Of a DNA stretch of 64,000 nucleotides, positions 1 through 8,139 are shown one piece after another. The DNA comes from an uncultured Algibacter sp. (GTDB lineage Bacteria > Bacteroidota > Bacteroidia > Flavobacteriales > Flavobacteriaceae). The translations under genes were made by a program, and so were the position numbers. The stretch spans positions 1 through 64,000 of the forward strand of contig NZ_CANLZX010000009.1 of the NCBI RefSeq assembly GCF_947495675.1. The letters are read 5' to 3'. Under the pieces are notes generated by a model that worked only from the letters and a program-made list of their open reading frames with translations, was not told where the DNA came from and searched no databases. Position 1 is the first letter of the stretch, and the number at the start of each line of letters is the position of its first letter.

Positions 1-646
1 CATCTGATGACACAGTATACAAACAAGCTCCAGCCAATAATGCAGGTAATATAGCAGTAAGTGAAGCGTCGAATGTTAAATCGTACATTTGCAAGCACTT
101 ATCAGAGGAGTTTAATTTATATTCCTCATCTAAATCCAACTCTTTAATTAAAGCATTTAAGTTTTTAAAACTAATTGGAATTCCTTTTGGTGTTCCCGTG
201 CTTCCGCTTGTAAACAATACATAAGCTGTATTAGATTCATTATATATTATGGGTTCAAATAAAGCATTATTGTCATTTTTTATTAAACATACATTTAATA
301 TTTTAAATGCTGAATAATTAGATTTAACAGAGGTATCAAAAACATATTTTACATCAATTAAATTTAATATATCTTCATTTCTATCAATTGGTGCGCTTGG
401 GCTAATTGGCACATACGACCTACCTTCCATCCATAATGCGAAAATAGTAGCATACGTTTCTAAATCATTGTTTGTAACTAGCCCTATATGTTTTTCTGAC
501 GATTCAATATTTTGTGAAATATTATGCCTTATTTTAATAACAAGATCTAACAATTCCTCATATGTGAAAAAAGAATCATTAATGCAAAAAGCATTTCTTT
601 CACTATTTAAATTAAAAGAATTATGTAGCTTATAAATTAAATTCAT
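1..646 (-). CDS. NRPS-like amino-acid adenylation enzyme, 3' part cut by the window edge
   Basis: Open frame on the minus strand from an ATG at 646 that runs off the left edge (215 residues seen). It carries the ANL-superfamily P-loop motif 'LFTSGSTGTPKG' near residue 150 and, about 45 residues later, a 'LTFDAS' stretch like the A4 motif of amino-acid-activating adenylation domains (NRPS A domains, DltA). Known members activate a carboxylate as AMP ester and load it on a carrier protein or CoA. The start lies 6 bp after the stop of the upstream gene (653-1744), so the two are probably co-transcribed. The substrate cannot be read because the binding pocket is mostly off-window. It could be a stand-alone A domain for decorating a surface glycan, or part of a longer synthetase. 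Confidence 0.85.
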   Translation of the reverse strand, partial: MNLIYKLHNSFNLNSERNAFCINDSFFTYEELLDLVIKIRHNISQNIESSEKHIGLVTNNDLETYATIFALWMEGRSYVPISPSAPIDRNEDILNLIDVKYVFDTSVKSNYSAFKILNVCLIKNDNNALFEPIIYNESNTAYVLFTSGSTGTPKGIPISFKNLNALIKELDLDEEYKLNSSDKCLQMYDLTFDASLTAILPALLAGACLYTVSSD

Positions 647-652
647 GTGTTA

Positions 653-1744
653 TTAAAACATATTACCATCTTGATCTTTTACAACCTTACTATTTAAATT
701 TATATCAATATCATTATGCTTTAAGGATACTAATTCTTTTACATCACTATACACTTTAAAATAACTACTATTTATTAATTCTCCTAGCTTAGTGTCCTCT
801 GTTTGAAGAATAGTACATTTGGATTGTATAAAGTTCTTAATCATAACATTAACACAATCCCTATAATATGGTTCATTTGCAACAAAATACCTAATTACAA
901 ACCTATTACCTGATACATATGCTGAAATAAACCCAATAATCTCATTTTCAAATTTAACGACAGTATTAATGTTATAAATCTTATTAGAAATACTATTCAA
1001 CAAACATTTATAGCCTGCCTTATCAAGACCATCTTGTATTACTTCGTATTGATTATTACTAATTTGCCAATTTATATAGTCTTTGCTTTTAGGAACCAAA
1101 TCTTCAAGACATAGTTTTTCTATAAAAAACCAGATATTATCATCAATAAATTCTACGTTTTTAGTTAAAAAATGCTTTGATTTAATTTTACTCTTATTTA
1201 AAGAAGCAATAATTTTTCTAGATAATCCATCAATTAGTTTCAATAAAGGTTTAACTTTTTGTAAACTATTTTTTTTATTGATTAAAAGCCCATGATCGAT
1301 ACTGAAAACAAAAATATACCTATTCCTTTTTGCAAACTTGATAAAAGGTTGTTTTTCATAATAAGCTTTAGTTCCATCTCCCAAAAACTTAACAACAACT
1401 TGATTATTACATGCATTTAATGAAACACTTTTGATATATGTTGAAAGCACCGTATCTTTATATTTATCTGACACCCACCATCTTTGACTCCAAAATATTT
1501 TTTTTAATTTTCCGTTATCGCTTTTAATTAAATCTGGAACTAAATAAACTAAGGCTATAATATTATGATTTTCATAACCTAGTATAGCTATTACATCCTC
1601 ATTGCTAGCCCTGTCATTTTCCAATATCCATTTCGCCTTGTTTTTTGAAAAAGGTGGTTGAAAAGTGCCATTCCAATACTTATCTTCTGTTATGGCGTCT
1701 TTAAGACTAGATTTTGTTAAAGTAATTAACTCCAAATTATCCAT
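653..1744 (-). CDS. Hypothetical protein with GNAT-like C-terminal half
   Basis: 363 residues, no signal peptide or membrane segment. I do not recognise a named family. The C-terminal third ('ENEIIGFISAYVSGNRFVI') has the strand pattern of GNAT acyltransferases, and the N-terminal half ('IALVYLVPDL') could be a second such fold, so a double-GNAT or FemAB-like acyltransferase is possible. It sits directly upstream of an adenylation enzyme (6 bp), so a role in transferring an activated acyl or aminoacyl group, for example onto a cell-surface sugar, is an inference from context only. The Lrp gene's terminator separates it from the next gene upstream. Confidence 0.75.
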   Translation of the reverse strand: MDNLELITLTKSSLKDAITEDKYWNGTFQPPFSKNKAKWILENDRASNEDVIAILGYENHNIIALVYLVPDLIKSDNGKLKKIFWSQRWWVSDKYKDTVLSTYIKSVSLNACNNQVVVKFLGDGTKAYYEKQPFIKFAKRNRYIFVFSIDHGLLINKKNSLQKVKPLLKLIDGLSRKIIASLNKSKIKSKHFLTKNVEFIDDNIWFFIEKLCLEDLVPKSKDYINWQISNNQYEVIQDGLDKAGYKCLLNSISNKIYNINTVVKFENEIIGFISAYVSGNRFVIRYFVANEPYYRDCVNVMIKNFIQSKCTILQTEDTKLGELINSSYFKVYSDVKELVSLKHNDIDINLNSKVVKDQDGNMF

Positions 1745-1850
1745 TTAATTTATCACTATATAATAAATAACTAATTTATGTAAAATTACTTTATTCGGTT
1801 TAAAGATAGAATAAGACTATTAAACTAAATTATTTAAAATAATTGTACAA

Positions 1851-1875
1851 AAAAAGCCCACTAATTGGGCTTTTT
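1851..1875 (-). terminator. Rho-independent terminator of the Lrp-type gene
   Basis: Perfect 10-bp arms aaaaagccca / tgggcttttt with a 5-base loop, followed on the minus strand by a T-run. It lies about 20 bp after the stop at 1898. Confidence 0.85.
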
Positions 1876-1897
1876 AATTTTTTTTATAATTCTGATT

Positions 1898-2377
1898 TTA
1901 CAAATCATTAAAAATAGAATGCATTAATCGTTTCTTATCGTTAATACTTTCTTCAAGAGATATCATTGTTTCAGTTCTATATACACCTTCAATATCATCT
2001 AATAAAAATATAACCTCTTTAGCATGCTCTGTGCTTCTAGCTCTAATTTTACAGAAAATATTAAATTTACCTGTTGTTATATGAGCTACAGTAACATAAG
2101 GAATCTCATTAATACGTTCTAAAACAAATTTAGTTTGAGAGGTATTGTTTAAATAAACACCAACGTATGCAATAAAAGAATATCCTAATTTTTTATAATC
2201 TAACATCAATGATGAGCCTTTAATAATTCCAGCTTCTTCCATTTTTTTAACACGTACATGTACAGTACCTGCAGATATTAGTAATTTTTTTGCAATATCA
2301 GTAAATGGAATTCTTGTGTTATCAATTAACATGTCAAGAATTTGATGATCAATTTCGTCTAATTTAATTTTTCCCAT
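1898..2377 (-). CDS. Lrp/AsnC family transcriptional regulator
   Basis: 159 residues, the usual length. The N-terminal winged helix-turn-helix ('DEIDHQILDMLIDNTRIPFTDIAKKL', roughly residues 6-60, with the recognition helix around 'SAGTVHVRVKKM') is followed by a RAM ligand-binding domain (about 65-150). Family members are dimers or octamers that sense amino acids. On the minus strand a TAATTTTG -7 element (2402-2409) sits about 25 bp before the ATG, and a terminator follows, so it is probably a single-gene transcript. The effector cannot be told from the sequence. Confidence 0.93.
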   Translation of the reverse strand: MGKIKLDEIDHQILDMLIDNTRIPFTDIAKKLLISAGTVHVRVKKMEEAGIIKGSSLMLDYKKLGYSFIAYVGVYLNNTSQTKFVLERINEIPYVTVAHITTGKFNIFCKIRARSTEHAKEVIFLLDDIEGVYRTETMISLEESINDKKRLMHSIFNDL

Positions 2378-2401
2378 AATTAACTATTCTTATATATGAG
2401 G

Positions 2402-2409
2402 CAAAATTA
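2402..2409 (-). promoter_or_regulatory. Promoter -7 element of the Lrp-type gene
   Basis: TAATTTTG on the minus strand matches the Bacteroidota consensus TAnnTTTG and lies about 25 bp before the start codon at 2377. No clear -33 TTG is visible. Confidence 0.55.
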
Positions 2410-2447
2410 ATACATTTTTATTAAAAATAAAGCAAAAAAGATATGTT

Positions 2448-3593
2448 TTATTTCGATAAAAGCAATATTTTCTCATTATTCAATATTACGAAAACGTTTG
2501 CGTAACCTATTTCCAGCTTCTTTCCTTGATCATTTAAAACCCTAAACCCCTTAGCATCAATCTCTTTGTGGCCAAAAAAGCCATCTAATTTTTCAATTTT
2601 TTCAACTTTAGGAATAAATTCTATTTTTTCATTTACCAAACGCTCTTGAAATTGAATCCCAACATCAACCACTTCATTATCTACTATTGCATTTCTAATA
2701 ATAACATCTAAAAACAATTTATCATTTTCTGGAATTTCAAAATATGCCTCATAATTAGCACCTGTAACATCCTTTTTTGCAATATAATCCAAAGACACCA
2801 AATAAGATATAAAAATCAACTCACGGGTCTTTTCTCTAGCATAATCATCTGCATAATGACCAGCTTCAAACAAAATAGTTGGTACATTTGCACTTTGAAA
2901 CGTATCTCCTACACAATTTAAATTAAAAGCATCATCATAAACACCTATTTGATTTGGAATAATTTTTTGCAAAACATAATTCATTTCTGCTATAATCTCC
3001 ATAGCCACCCTTCTATTTGGCGTTACAGTACATGCTGCATCTTGAGCAGGTGCCAAAAACGATACTGTAGCCAGCTTATTTGTTTTACCTGCACTAAAAA
3101 TAGTTCTCTGCCCATGTAAATTATAACAAAAATGAGGCTTAAAGGTTTCAAACACCTCTCTCAAAACTAAACTTTCAGGCTGAGTTAAATGCTGTGCATC
3201 TCTATTCAAATCAACTTTGTTTGCATTTACTCTTGTATAAGCTAATGCACCATCTGGATTTAAAATTGGAATAACATATAAAGTACAAGATTCCAAAATA
3301 TAATCAAGCTTAGACTCTTTATCTAAAATTGTATTAAAAAGATCAAATAATGCTTTAGTAGTTGTTGATTCATTTCCATGCATTTGAGACCACAATAAAA
3401 CCCTCTTTTTTCCATTCCCAATTTTCAATCCATAAATAGGATTATTTAAAACCGATTTACCAATAGTTTCAACATGAAAAATATCTGCTAATTTTTTTAG
3501 CAATGGCTCAATATTTTTGTTGGTAATATACCGGTGAGATAAATACTGTTCTTTATGTTTTGCAAACAGTTTTTTTATAAGTTCTAATTGCAT
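2448..3593 (-). CDS. M14 family zinc carboxypeptidase
   Basis: 381 residues. The zinc site is visible: HxxE in 'MHGNEST' (His72, Glu75) and the third ligand His160 in 'YNLHG'. The family's Arg is in 'DLNRD', and the later 'FEAGH' Glu is a candidate catalytic base. M14 enzymes remove C-terminal residues from peptides or cleave gamma-D-Glu bonds in peptidoglycan; the substrate here is unknown. No signal peptide is visible, so it is probably cytoplasmic. It is divergent from the XRE gene at 3886, and its promoter region carries the same palindromes, so control by that regulator is likely (inference). Confidence 0.9.
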   Translation of the reverse strand: MQLELIKKLFAKHKEQYLSHRYITNKNIEPLLKKLADIFHVETIGKSVLNNPIYGLKIGNGKKRVLLWSQMHGNESTTTKALFDLFNTILDKESKLDYILESCTLYVIPILNPDGALAYTRVNANKVDLNRDAQHLTQPESLVLREVFETFKPHFCYNLHGQRTIFSAGKTNKLATVSFLAPAQDAACTVTPNRRVAMEIIAEMNYVLQKIIPNQIGVYDDAFNLNCVGDTFQSANVPTILFEAGHYADDYAREKTRELIFISYLVSLDYIAKKDVTGANYEAYFEIPENDKLFLDVIIRNAIVDNEVVDVGIQFQERLVNEKIEFIPKVEKIEKLDGFFGHKEIDAKGFRVLNDQGKKLEIGYANVFVILNNEKILLLSK

Positions 3594-3603
3594 AGTTATT
3601 TAT

Positions 3604-3894
3604 TAGGTTACAAAAGTAAACAATTAGTAATTTACATTTGTAAACAGGTTTTTTTATTAGTTTGTTTACATTGTTATACATAATTAAGATAAAGATCACC
3701 TGTTTTTTATACGAAAAATAAAATATAATATAAATAATACATAAAATACTATATTTCAGTATATTACATAATACAATTTAAATTCTTAATTCACAATAAA
3801 TAAATGATTTTAAACAATAAAACACTATAATTAAAGTTATATTGTTACATTTGTAACACTAAAAATTGTCAAACCTCTATTTACATTGATAAAC
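3604..3894. promoter_or_regulatory. Cluster of five TTTACA-type palindromes overlapping two divergent promoters
   Basis: Between the M14 gene and the XRE gene a palindrome recurs. 3631-3644 is TTTACATTTGTAAA (perfect 6-bp arms). 3843-3858 is TGTTACATTTGTAACA (perfect 7-bp arms). 3604-3619 reads GTTTACTTTTGTAACC on the minus strand (near perfect). 3664-3679 and 3880-3894 are degenerate copies; the last covers the TTG start codon at 3886. Three copies contain a TAnnTTTG element: one (minus strand, 3611-3618) sits 18 bp before the carboxypeptidase start, and one (3846-3853) about 33 bp before the XRE start. A repressor bound here would cover the -7 elements of both genes. Confidence 0.7.
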
Positions 3895-4257
3895 ACAGCA
3901 GATTTCATAAAAAGACTCCAAAAAGTCATTGATTACTATGGAGAATCCGCATCCTCTTTTGCTGAAAAAATTGGTGTGCAACGCTCTAGTATTTCGCATA
4001 TTTTATCGGGCAGAAATAAGCCTAGTTTAGACTTTATTTTAAAGATCCTTTCTACCTACCCTGAGATAGATTTGTATTGGCTTTTTAATGGTAAAGGAAC
4101 ATTTCCAAATGAAGAAAAAACAATAAGTGTTAAAGAAAACATTACACCTACTTCAATAATTCAAGAAAATATTAAATCGGAAATAAAGAAAGATAAAACT
4201 ATTGAGCGTATTGTTATTTTTTATTCTGACGGAAGTTTCAAAAATTACGACAAATAA
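3886..4257 (+). CDS. XRE-family helix-turn-helix regulator
   Basis: 123 residues. An N-terminal HTH_3 domain covers about residues 8-68 ('SASSFAEKIGVQRSSISHIL' with the recognition helix at QRSSISHIL). It is followed by a linker and a short C-terminal segment ending 'RIVIFYSDGSFKNYDK', a tail I remember from many flavobacterial relatives. The only sensible start is TTG at 3886: relatives begin 'MVNTDEFIKRLE' as I recall, which aligns with MINTADFIKRLQ, and no in-frame ATG lies upstream. The start codon is itself inside a degenerate palindrome, which suggests autorepression. Its likely targets are itself and the divergent carboxypeptidase. Confidence 0.88.
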   Translation: MINTADFIKRLQKVIDYYGESASSFAEKIGVQRSSISHILSGRNKPSLDFILKILSTYPEIDLYWLFNGKGTFPNEEKTISVKENITPTSIIQENIKSEIKKDKTIERIVIFYSDGSFKNYDK

Positions 4258-4270
4258 TTACTTTGTTTAT

Positions 4271-4278
4271 TAGCTTTG
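4271..4278 (+). promoter_or_regulatory. Promoter -7 element for the small lipoprotein
   Basis: TAGCTTTG matches TAnnTTTG and lies 18 bp before the ATG at 4297. It contains the TTG at 4276 that would otherwise be taken as the start, so 4297 is preferred. Confidence 0.6.
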
Positions 4279-4296
4279 CATTTCAATAATAATACT

Positions 4297-4680
4297 ATGA
4301 GATTTTTATTTTTATTAGGACTTTTAAGTCTAACGAGCTGTTACAAGACAACTAGAAATTGTCATGATTACATAACAGGCTCTTTTCGTTTTGATTATAC
4401 TGTTGATGGTATTGCTAAAAGTGGTGTTTTTAAAAGAACTGATCGTTACAGTATAAATTTTTATGACGAAAAAATAGATAGCTCTGAAGTTAAATGGATA
4501 AACGACTGTGAGTTTGTCTTATACAAAATAAACCCAGTATCCATGTCTGAAAAAGACCCAATACACATGAAAATTCTAACAACAACGGATAGTTCTTACA
4601 CTTTTGAGTACTCAAAAGCTTCATTTAACGAAGGCGAAAAGAAAAGAAAAGAAAAAGGTGTAGCTTATAAAATTAACTAA
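4297..4680 (+). CDS. Small conserved lipoprotein of unknown function
   Basis: 127 residues from the ATG at 4297. The N-terminus is a lipoprotein signal peptide with lipobox 'LTSC' (Cys14), then a mature part of about 110 residues with an 'IRWINDCE'-like core ('VKWINDCEFVLYKINP'). I recall homologues in many Flavobacteriia carrying the name 'DNA topoisomerase IV', which the sequence does not support: it is far too short and is exported. Function unknown; probably anchored in the outer or inner membrane facing the periplasm. It is convergent with the next gene, with a 2-bp gap and no obvious terminator. Confidence 0.85.
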   Translation: MRFLFLLGLLSLTSCYKTTRNCHDYITGSFRFDYTVDGIAKSGVFKRTDRYSINFYDEKIDSSEVKWINDCEFVLYKINPVSMSEKDPIHMKILTTTDSSYTFEYSKASFNEGEKKRKEKGVAYKIN

Positions 4681-4682
4681 CC

Positions 4683-5183
4683 TTAATCAAAAGGGTATAA
4701 AAAGTATTCAACTAAATTAAACTTTAATTGCTTTTTATCTGTAATCTCGTAAGTTAAAAATATCTCCCCCCAATATTCACCATCAGAGAAATCTGCAATA
4801 ATCCATTTATGATTAAGCATTTTAACCGTATTAATTAGCATCTTTCTACCCTCGCTTGCAGCATAAGGCACTAATGGATGCTCTCCCTTCACTTCATTCA
4901 ACTTATATAATTCGTCTTTTATAAAAGGCATTAATTCGTCAATTTTATAGCCTTCATCTTCAAAATAACTAATTGCATCTTCATTTCTATCTAAATTAAA
5001 ATGAGAAACCTCTAAAATATCATTTCTTAAAACAGCTACTGAATCTTTATATTTTTTTAATTGTGATTCACTCGTTTTTAATTTTTTATCTATGTCTTCA
5101 AAAATCCTTTTAGAGTTAACATATTGAAACAACACCAATAATGCTGTAAACACAAATAAATACATAAAAATTCTTTGCTTCAT
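4683..5183 (-). CDS. Membrane-anchored protein of unknown function
   Basis: 166 residues. One N-terminal membrane anchor (about residues 5-22) is followed by a predicted coiled coil (about 28-55) and a globular C-terminal domain ('HKWIIADFSDGEYWGEIFLTYEI'). I recognise no catalytic motif. It follows the MBL hydrolase by 12 bp on the same strand and is probably its operon partner. Confidence 0.8.
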   Translation of the reverse strand: MKQRIFMYLFVFTALLVLFQYVNSKRIFEDIDKKLKTSESQLKKYKDSVAVLRNDILEVSHFNLDRNEDAISYFEDEGYKIDELMPFIKDELYKLNEVKGEHPLVPYAASEGRKMLINTVKMLNHKWIIADFSDGEYWGEIFLTYEITDKKQLKFNLVEYFLYPFD

Positions 5184-5195
5184 TCTAAATATAAT

Positions 5196-5957
5196 TTAAA
5201 CTGTTATTTTTAATCCATCATAGGCCAAAAAAACATTTTCTGGTAATGACAACTCAACTTCATCATGAAACCCTAATAAATGACTAATATGTGTCAAATA
5301 AGCTTTACCAGGGTTAACTTTAATTATAAATCCTAAAGCCTCCTCTAAATTAAAATGCGATTGATGTGGCTGAATACGCAATGCATTAACCACTAAAACT
5401 TTCACATTTTTAATTTTTTCAATTTCTTTATCTGATACTGTTTTCATATCAGTTAAATAAGCAAAATCCTTAAACCTATAACCAAAAACTTGCAGTTTGT
5501 GATGCTTCCCTTTTACCGGAACAACCTCTAAATCACCTAATTTAAATGGTTTATTTTTTACCTTATTTGTTAGAACTTCTGGGGCGCCAGGATATCTATT
5601 TTCTTTTTCAAAAATATAATCAAATCGTTTTTTAATCTCTTTTAAAACACGTTTATGAGCATAGATAGAAATATTCCCTTGCCTAAAGTAAAATGGCCTA
5701 ATATCATCTAAACCCAAAACATGATCTGAGTGTTCATGAGTAAAAACAATGCCATCAATTCTCTTAACCCGCTCTCTTAGCATTTGAAATCGAAAATCTG
5801 GACCACAGTCTACAACATAAGTAAACGCACCCCATTCTACTAAAACAGAAACCCTTAAACGCTTATCTTTTGAGTTCTCACTTAAGCATACCGGATGATC
5901 ACTTCCTATTATTGGAATCCCTTGAGAAGTTCCTGTACCGAGAAATGTAATTTTCAA
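5196..5957 (-). CDS. MBL-fold metallo-hydrolase, PhnP-like
   Basis: 253 residues. The metallo-beta-lactamase signature is complete: 'THEHSDH' at residues 73-79 (ligands His74, His76, Asp78, His79), preceded by 'VVDCGPDFR' and followed by 'LTDMKTV' and 'LTHISH' for the remaining ligands. The layout is close to PhnP, a phosphodiesterase acting on cyclic ribose phosphates, but Bacteroidota relatives are widespread where no phn operon exists, so the substrate is open. No signal peptide. A minus-strand TATTTTTG -7 element lies at 5974-5981. Confidence 0.88.
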   Translation of the reverse strand: MKITFLGTGTSQGIPIIGSDHPVCLSENSKDKRLRVSVLVEWGAFTYVVDCGPDFRFQMLRERVKRIDGIVFTHEHSDHVLGLDDIRPFYFRQGNISIYAHKRVLKEIKKRFDYIFEKENRYPGAPEVLTNKVKNKPFKLGDLEVVPVKGKHHKLQVFGYRFKDFAYLTDMKTVSDKEIEKIKNVKVLVVNALRIQPHQSHFNLEEALGFIIKVNPGKAYLTHISHLLGFHDEVELSLPENVFLAYDGLKITV

Positions 5958-5973
5958 AATTTTAAGTTTTACA

Positions 5974-6021
5974 CAAAAATAAGTTTATTTTTTTGTTTGC
6001 TCTACTTATTTAATACCTTTG
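5974..6021. promoter_or_regulatory. Divergent promoter pair
   Basis: Minus strand: TATTTTTG at 5974-5981, 17 bp before the MBL gene. Plus strand: TACCTTTG at 6014-6021 with a TTG at 5993-5995, 18 bp apart, a good -33/-7 pair for the gene at 6050. Confidence 0.6.
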
Positions 6022-6049
6022 TAAACACAAGACGTAACCTATATATAAT

Positions 6050-7525
6050 ATGGAAATCACCATTAAAGGAGACAAAGAGTTTGACGATATCCCATCGTTA
6101 AAATCAAAAGCACTTCGCATTAACTTAAACGAAAATATTTACGGAACCTTTGCTGAAATTGGCGCTGGACAAGAAACTTGCCGACATTTTTTTAGAGCAG
6201 GTGGGGCTTCTGGAACTATTGCAAAAGCTATGTCTGCCTATGATAAAGATTTTAGTGATGCCATATATGGTGCCGAAGACGACGGGCGTTATGTTACCGA
6301 AGCTCGATTAAGAAAAATGTTAATTCACGAGATGGACCTAATGGAAAACAGGTTAACTCGAGAAAAAAATCCAAATAAAATATTTTTTACTTACGCTAAT
6401 ACTGTAGCTACAATTGATTTTGCTAAGCAATTTAAAGGTCATGGCTGGGTAGGAATTAAATATCAAGTAGAAGCTGGAGCAGAATACAACGAAATTATTT
6501 TACACGTTCGTTTTAAAGAAACAGATGCAAGACTTCAACAGGAAACACTAGGTATTTTAGGTACAAATTTAATTTATGGTGCATTTTATAAATACAATGA
6601 ACCAAAAAAATTACTTCGTTACTTATATGATCATTTAGATAAAGACCAAATAGAAATTGACACTATAAATTTTTCAGGTCCTGTATTTAAAAACATAGAC
6701 AACCGATTAATGAGCTTGCAATTGGTTAAAAACGGCATGACCGATGCCGTTATGTTTGGTCCAGATGGAACAAACGTGCTTCCTGCAAGAATTTTTTACA
6801 AAAAAAATATATTAGCACTTCGTGGAAGTTTTAGACCCGTTACTAAGGTAAACATGGCTATGTATGAGAAATCATATGAAATGTTTATTAAAGAAAATAA
6901 AGTTGATGAGAAGAAGACTGTCGTTGTTTTTGAAATTACACTATCTAACCTGAGAGCTGAAGGCGAAATTGACGAACAAGATTTTATAGACCGTGCAGAT
7001 TTACTATGCTCTTTAGGTCAATCTGTAATGATATCAAACTTCCAAGAATACTTTAAAGTTGTAGAATACTTCTCTAACTACACAAAAGCAAGAATGGGAT
7101 TAGCCATGGGAGTTAGTAATTTAGTTGATATTTTTGATGAAAAATATTATCGACACATGAGCGGTGGCATACTTGAAGCGTTTGGTAAGTTATTCTTCAA
7201 AGATTTAAAAGTTTACCTATATCCAATGAAGGATATTAAAACTGGAGAATTAATTAATAGCGAAAACTTAAAAGTATACCCTCGTATGAAAGAATTATAT
7301 AAATTCTTTAAATACAATGGTAAAGTTATTGATATTGAAGATTACGACGAAAGTATCATGAATATATTCTCCAGAGATATTTTACGTATGATTTCTGAAG
7401 GAGAAACAGGATGGGAAGATATGATCCCAGAAGGAACTGCTGAATTAATAAAAGATTACAGATTATTTGGCTACACCAGAAGACCTTTAACACTAAGCAG
7501 GAAAAGACCTAATAAGAAAAAATAA
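6050..7525 (+). CDS. Conserved protein of unknown function, about 490 residues
   Basis: 491 residues, no signal peptide and no membrane segment, so probably cytoplasmic. I recognise it as a protein conserved across Bacteroidota and found in some other phyla. Databases have called relatives 'TonB-dependent receptor' or 'nicotinate-nucleotide adenylyltransferase'. Neither fits: there is no barrel, plug or signal peptide, and I see no HxGH nucleotidyltransferase motif. Conserved-looking stretches are 'EIGAGQETCRHFFRAGGASGT' near residue 40 and 'MFGPDGTNVLPARIFYKKN' near residue 240. The C-terminus is basic ('RRPLTLSRKRPNKKK'), which hints at nucleic acid or ribosome contact (inference). Single-gene transcript with its own promoter and terminator. 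Confidence 0.85.
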   Translation: MEITIKGDKEFDDIPSLKSKALRINLNENIYGTFAEIGAGQETCRHFFRAGGASGTIAKAMSAYDKDFSDAIYGAEDDGRYVTEARLRKMLIHEMDLMENRLTREKNPNKIFFTYANTVATIDFAKQFKGHGWVGIKYQVEAGAEYNEIILHVRFKETDARLQQETLGILGTNLIYGAFYKYNEPKKLLRYLYDHLDKDQIEIDTINFSGPVFKNIDNRLMSLQLVKNGMTDAVMFGPDGTNVLPARIFYKKNILALRGSFRPVTKVNMAMYEKSYEMFIKENKVDEKKTVVVFEITLSNLRAEGEIDEQDFIDRADLLCSLGQSVMISNFQEYFKVVEYFSNYTKARMGLAMGVSNLVDIFDEKYYRHMSGGILEAFGKLFFKDLKVYLYPMKDIKTGELINSENLKVYPRMKELYKFFKYNGKVIDIEDYDESIMNIFSRDILRMISEGETGWEDMIPEGTAELIKDYRLFGYTRRPLTLSRKRPNKKK

Positions 7526-7530
7526 ACTAT

Positions 7531-7565
7531 AAAAAAACGGCTATTTTAAAATAGCCGTTTTTTTT
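7531..7565. terminator. Bidirectional terminator
   Basis: Near-perfect palindrome centred at 7547/7548 (cggctatttt / aaaatagccg plus flanking A and T runs). It serves the convergent genes 6050-7525 and 7564-8016 and touches the stop codon of the latter. Confidence 0.88.
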
Positions 7566-8016
7566 ATGCTAATATTTGAGCTGCATGATCTTTAGTTTTT
7601 ACTTTTTCTATTACACGGTCAACAACCCCTTCTTCATTTATTAAAAACGTCATTCTATGAATACCATCATACTCCCTACCCATAAACTTTTTTGCCCCCC
7701 AAACACCAAATGCATTAATTACTTCTTTATCCTCATCTGCTAAAAGAGGAAATGGAAATTCATATTTATTCTTAAAATTTGATTGTCTTTTTACTGAATC
7801 TGCACTTACACCCAATAATTCATAACCTTGAGATTGAAGCTCTGCATAATTATCTCTTAAATTACAAGCCTCTACAGTACATCCAGGAGTACTGGCTTTT
7901 GGATAAAAAAATACAATTAATTTTTTCCCTTTATAATCACTTAGTGATACAGTATTTCCTTGCTCATCTTTTGCTGTAAAATCTGGGACAGCATCTCCTT
8001 GCTTTAATGTATTCAT
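7564..8016 (-). CDS. bcp: Thioredoxin-dependent thiol peroxidase (Bcp/PrxQ)
   Basis: 150 residues, typical PrxQ length. The active site is 'STPGCTVEACNLRD' with peroxidatic Cys46 and resolving Cys51, the CX4C spacing of atypical 2-Cys PrxQ enzymes. The fold starts with 'FYPKASTPGC' and ends with 'GIHRMTFLINEEG'. It reduces hydrogen peroxide and organic hydroperoxides in the cytoplasm using thioredoxin. It is divergent from nth (8140). Confidence 0.95.
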   Translation of the reverse strand: MNTLKQGDAVPDFTAKDEQGNTVSLSDYKGKKLIVFFYPKASTPGCTVEACNLRDNYAELQSQGYELLGVSADSVKRQSNFKNKYEFPFPLLADEDKEVINAFGVWGAKKFMGREYDGIHRMTFLINEEGVVDRVIEKVKTKDHAAQILA

Positions 8017-8109
8017 TTTTATATTTTTTATTTTAATTAAAATACTATTAGCATAATAAATAATTTAATTGCCATTAAAAAATTATTAGTTATGCTCATT
8101 CCATAGTCT

Positions 8110-8117
8110 TAACTTTG
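8110..8117 (+). promoter_or_regulatory. Promoter -7 element of nth
   Basis: TAACTTTG, 22 bp before the ATG at 8140; matches TAnnTTTG. Confidence 0.55.
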
Positions 8118-8139
8118 ATTTTTAACAAAAATACAATTT

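Noticed and set aside
1083..1295. Plus-strand frames lying inside minus-strand genes (for example 1083-1295 and 15691-15984)
   Set aside because: Shadows of real genes: wrong codon use, no promoter, and low-complexity translations.
6050..7525. Calling this gene a TonB receptor or nicotinate-nucleotide adenylyltransferase
   Set aside because: No signal peptide, plug or barrel strands, and no HxGH motif; left as unknown.
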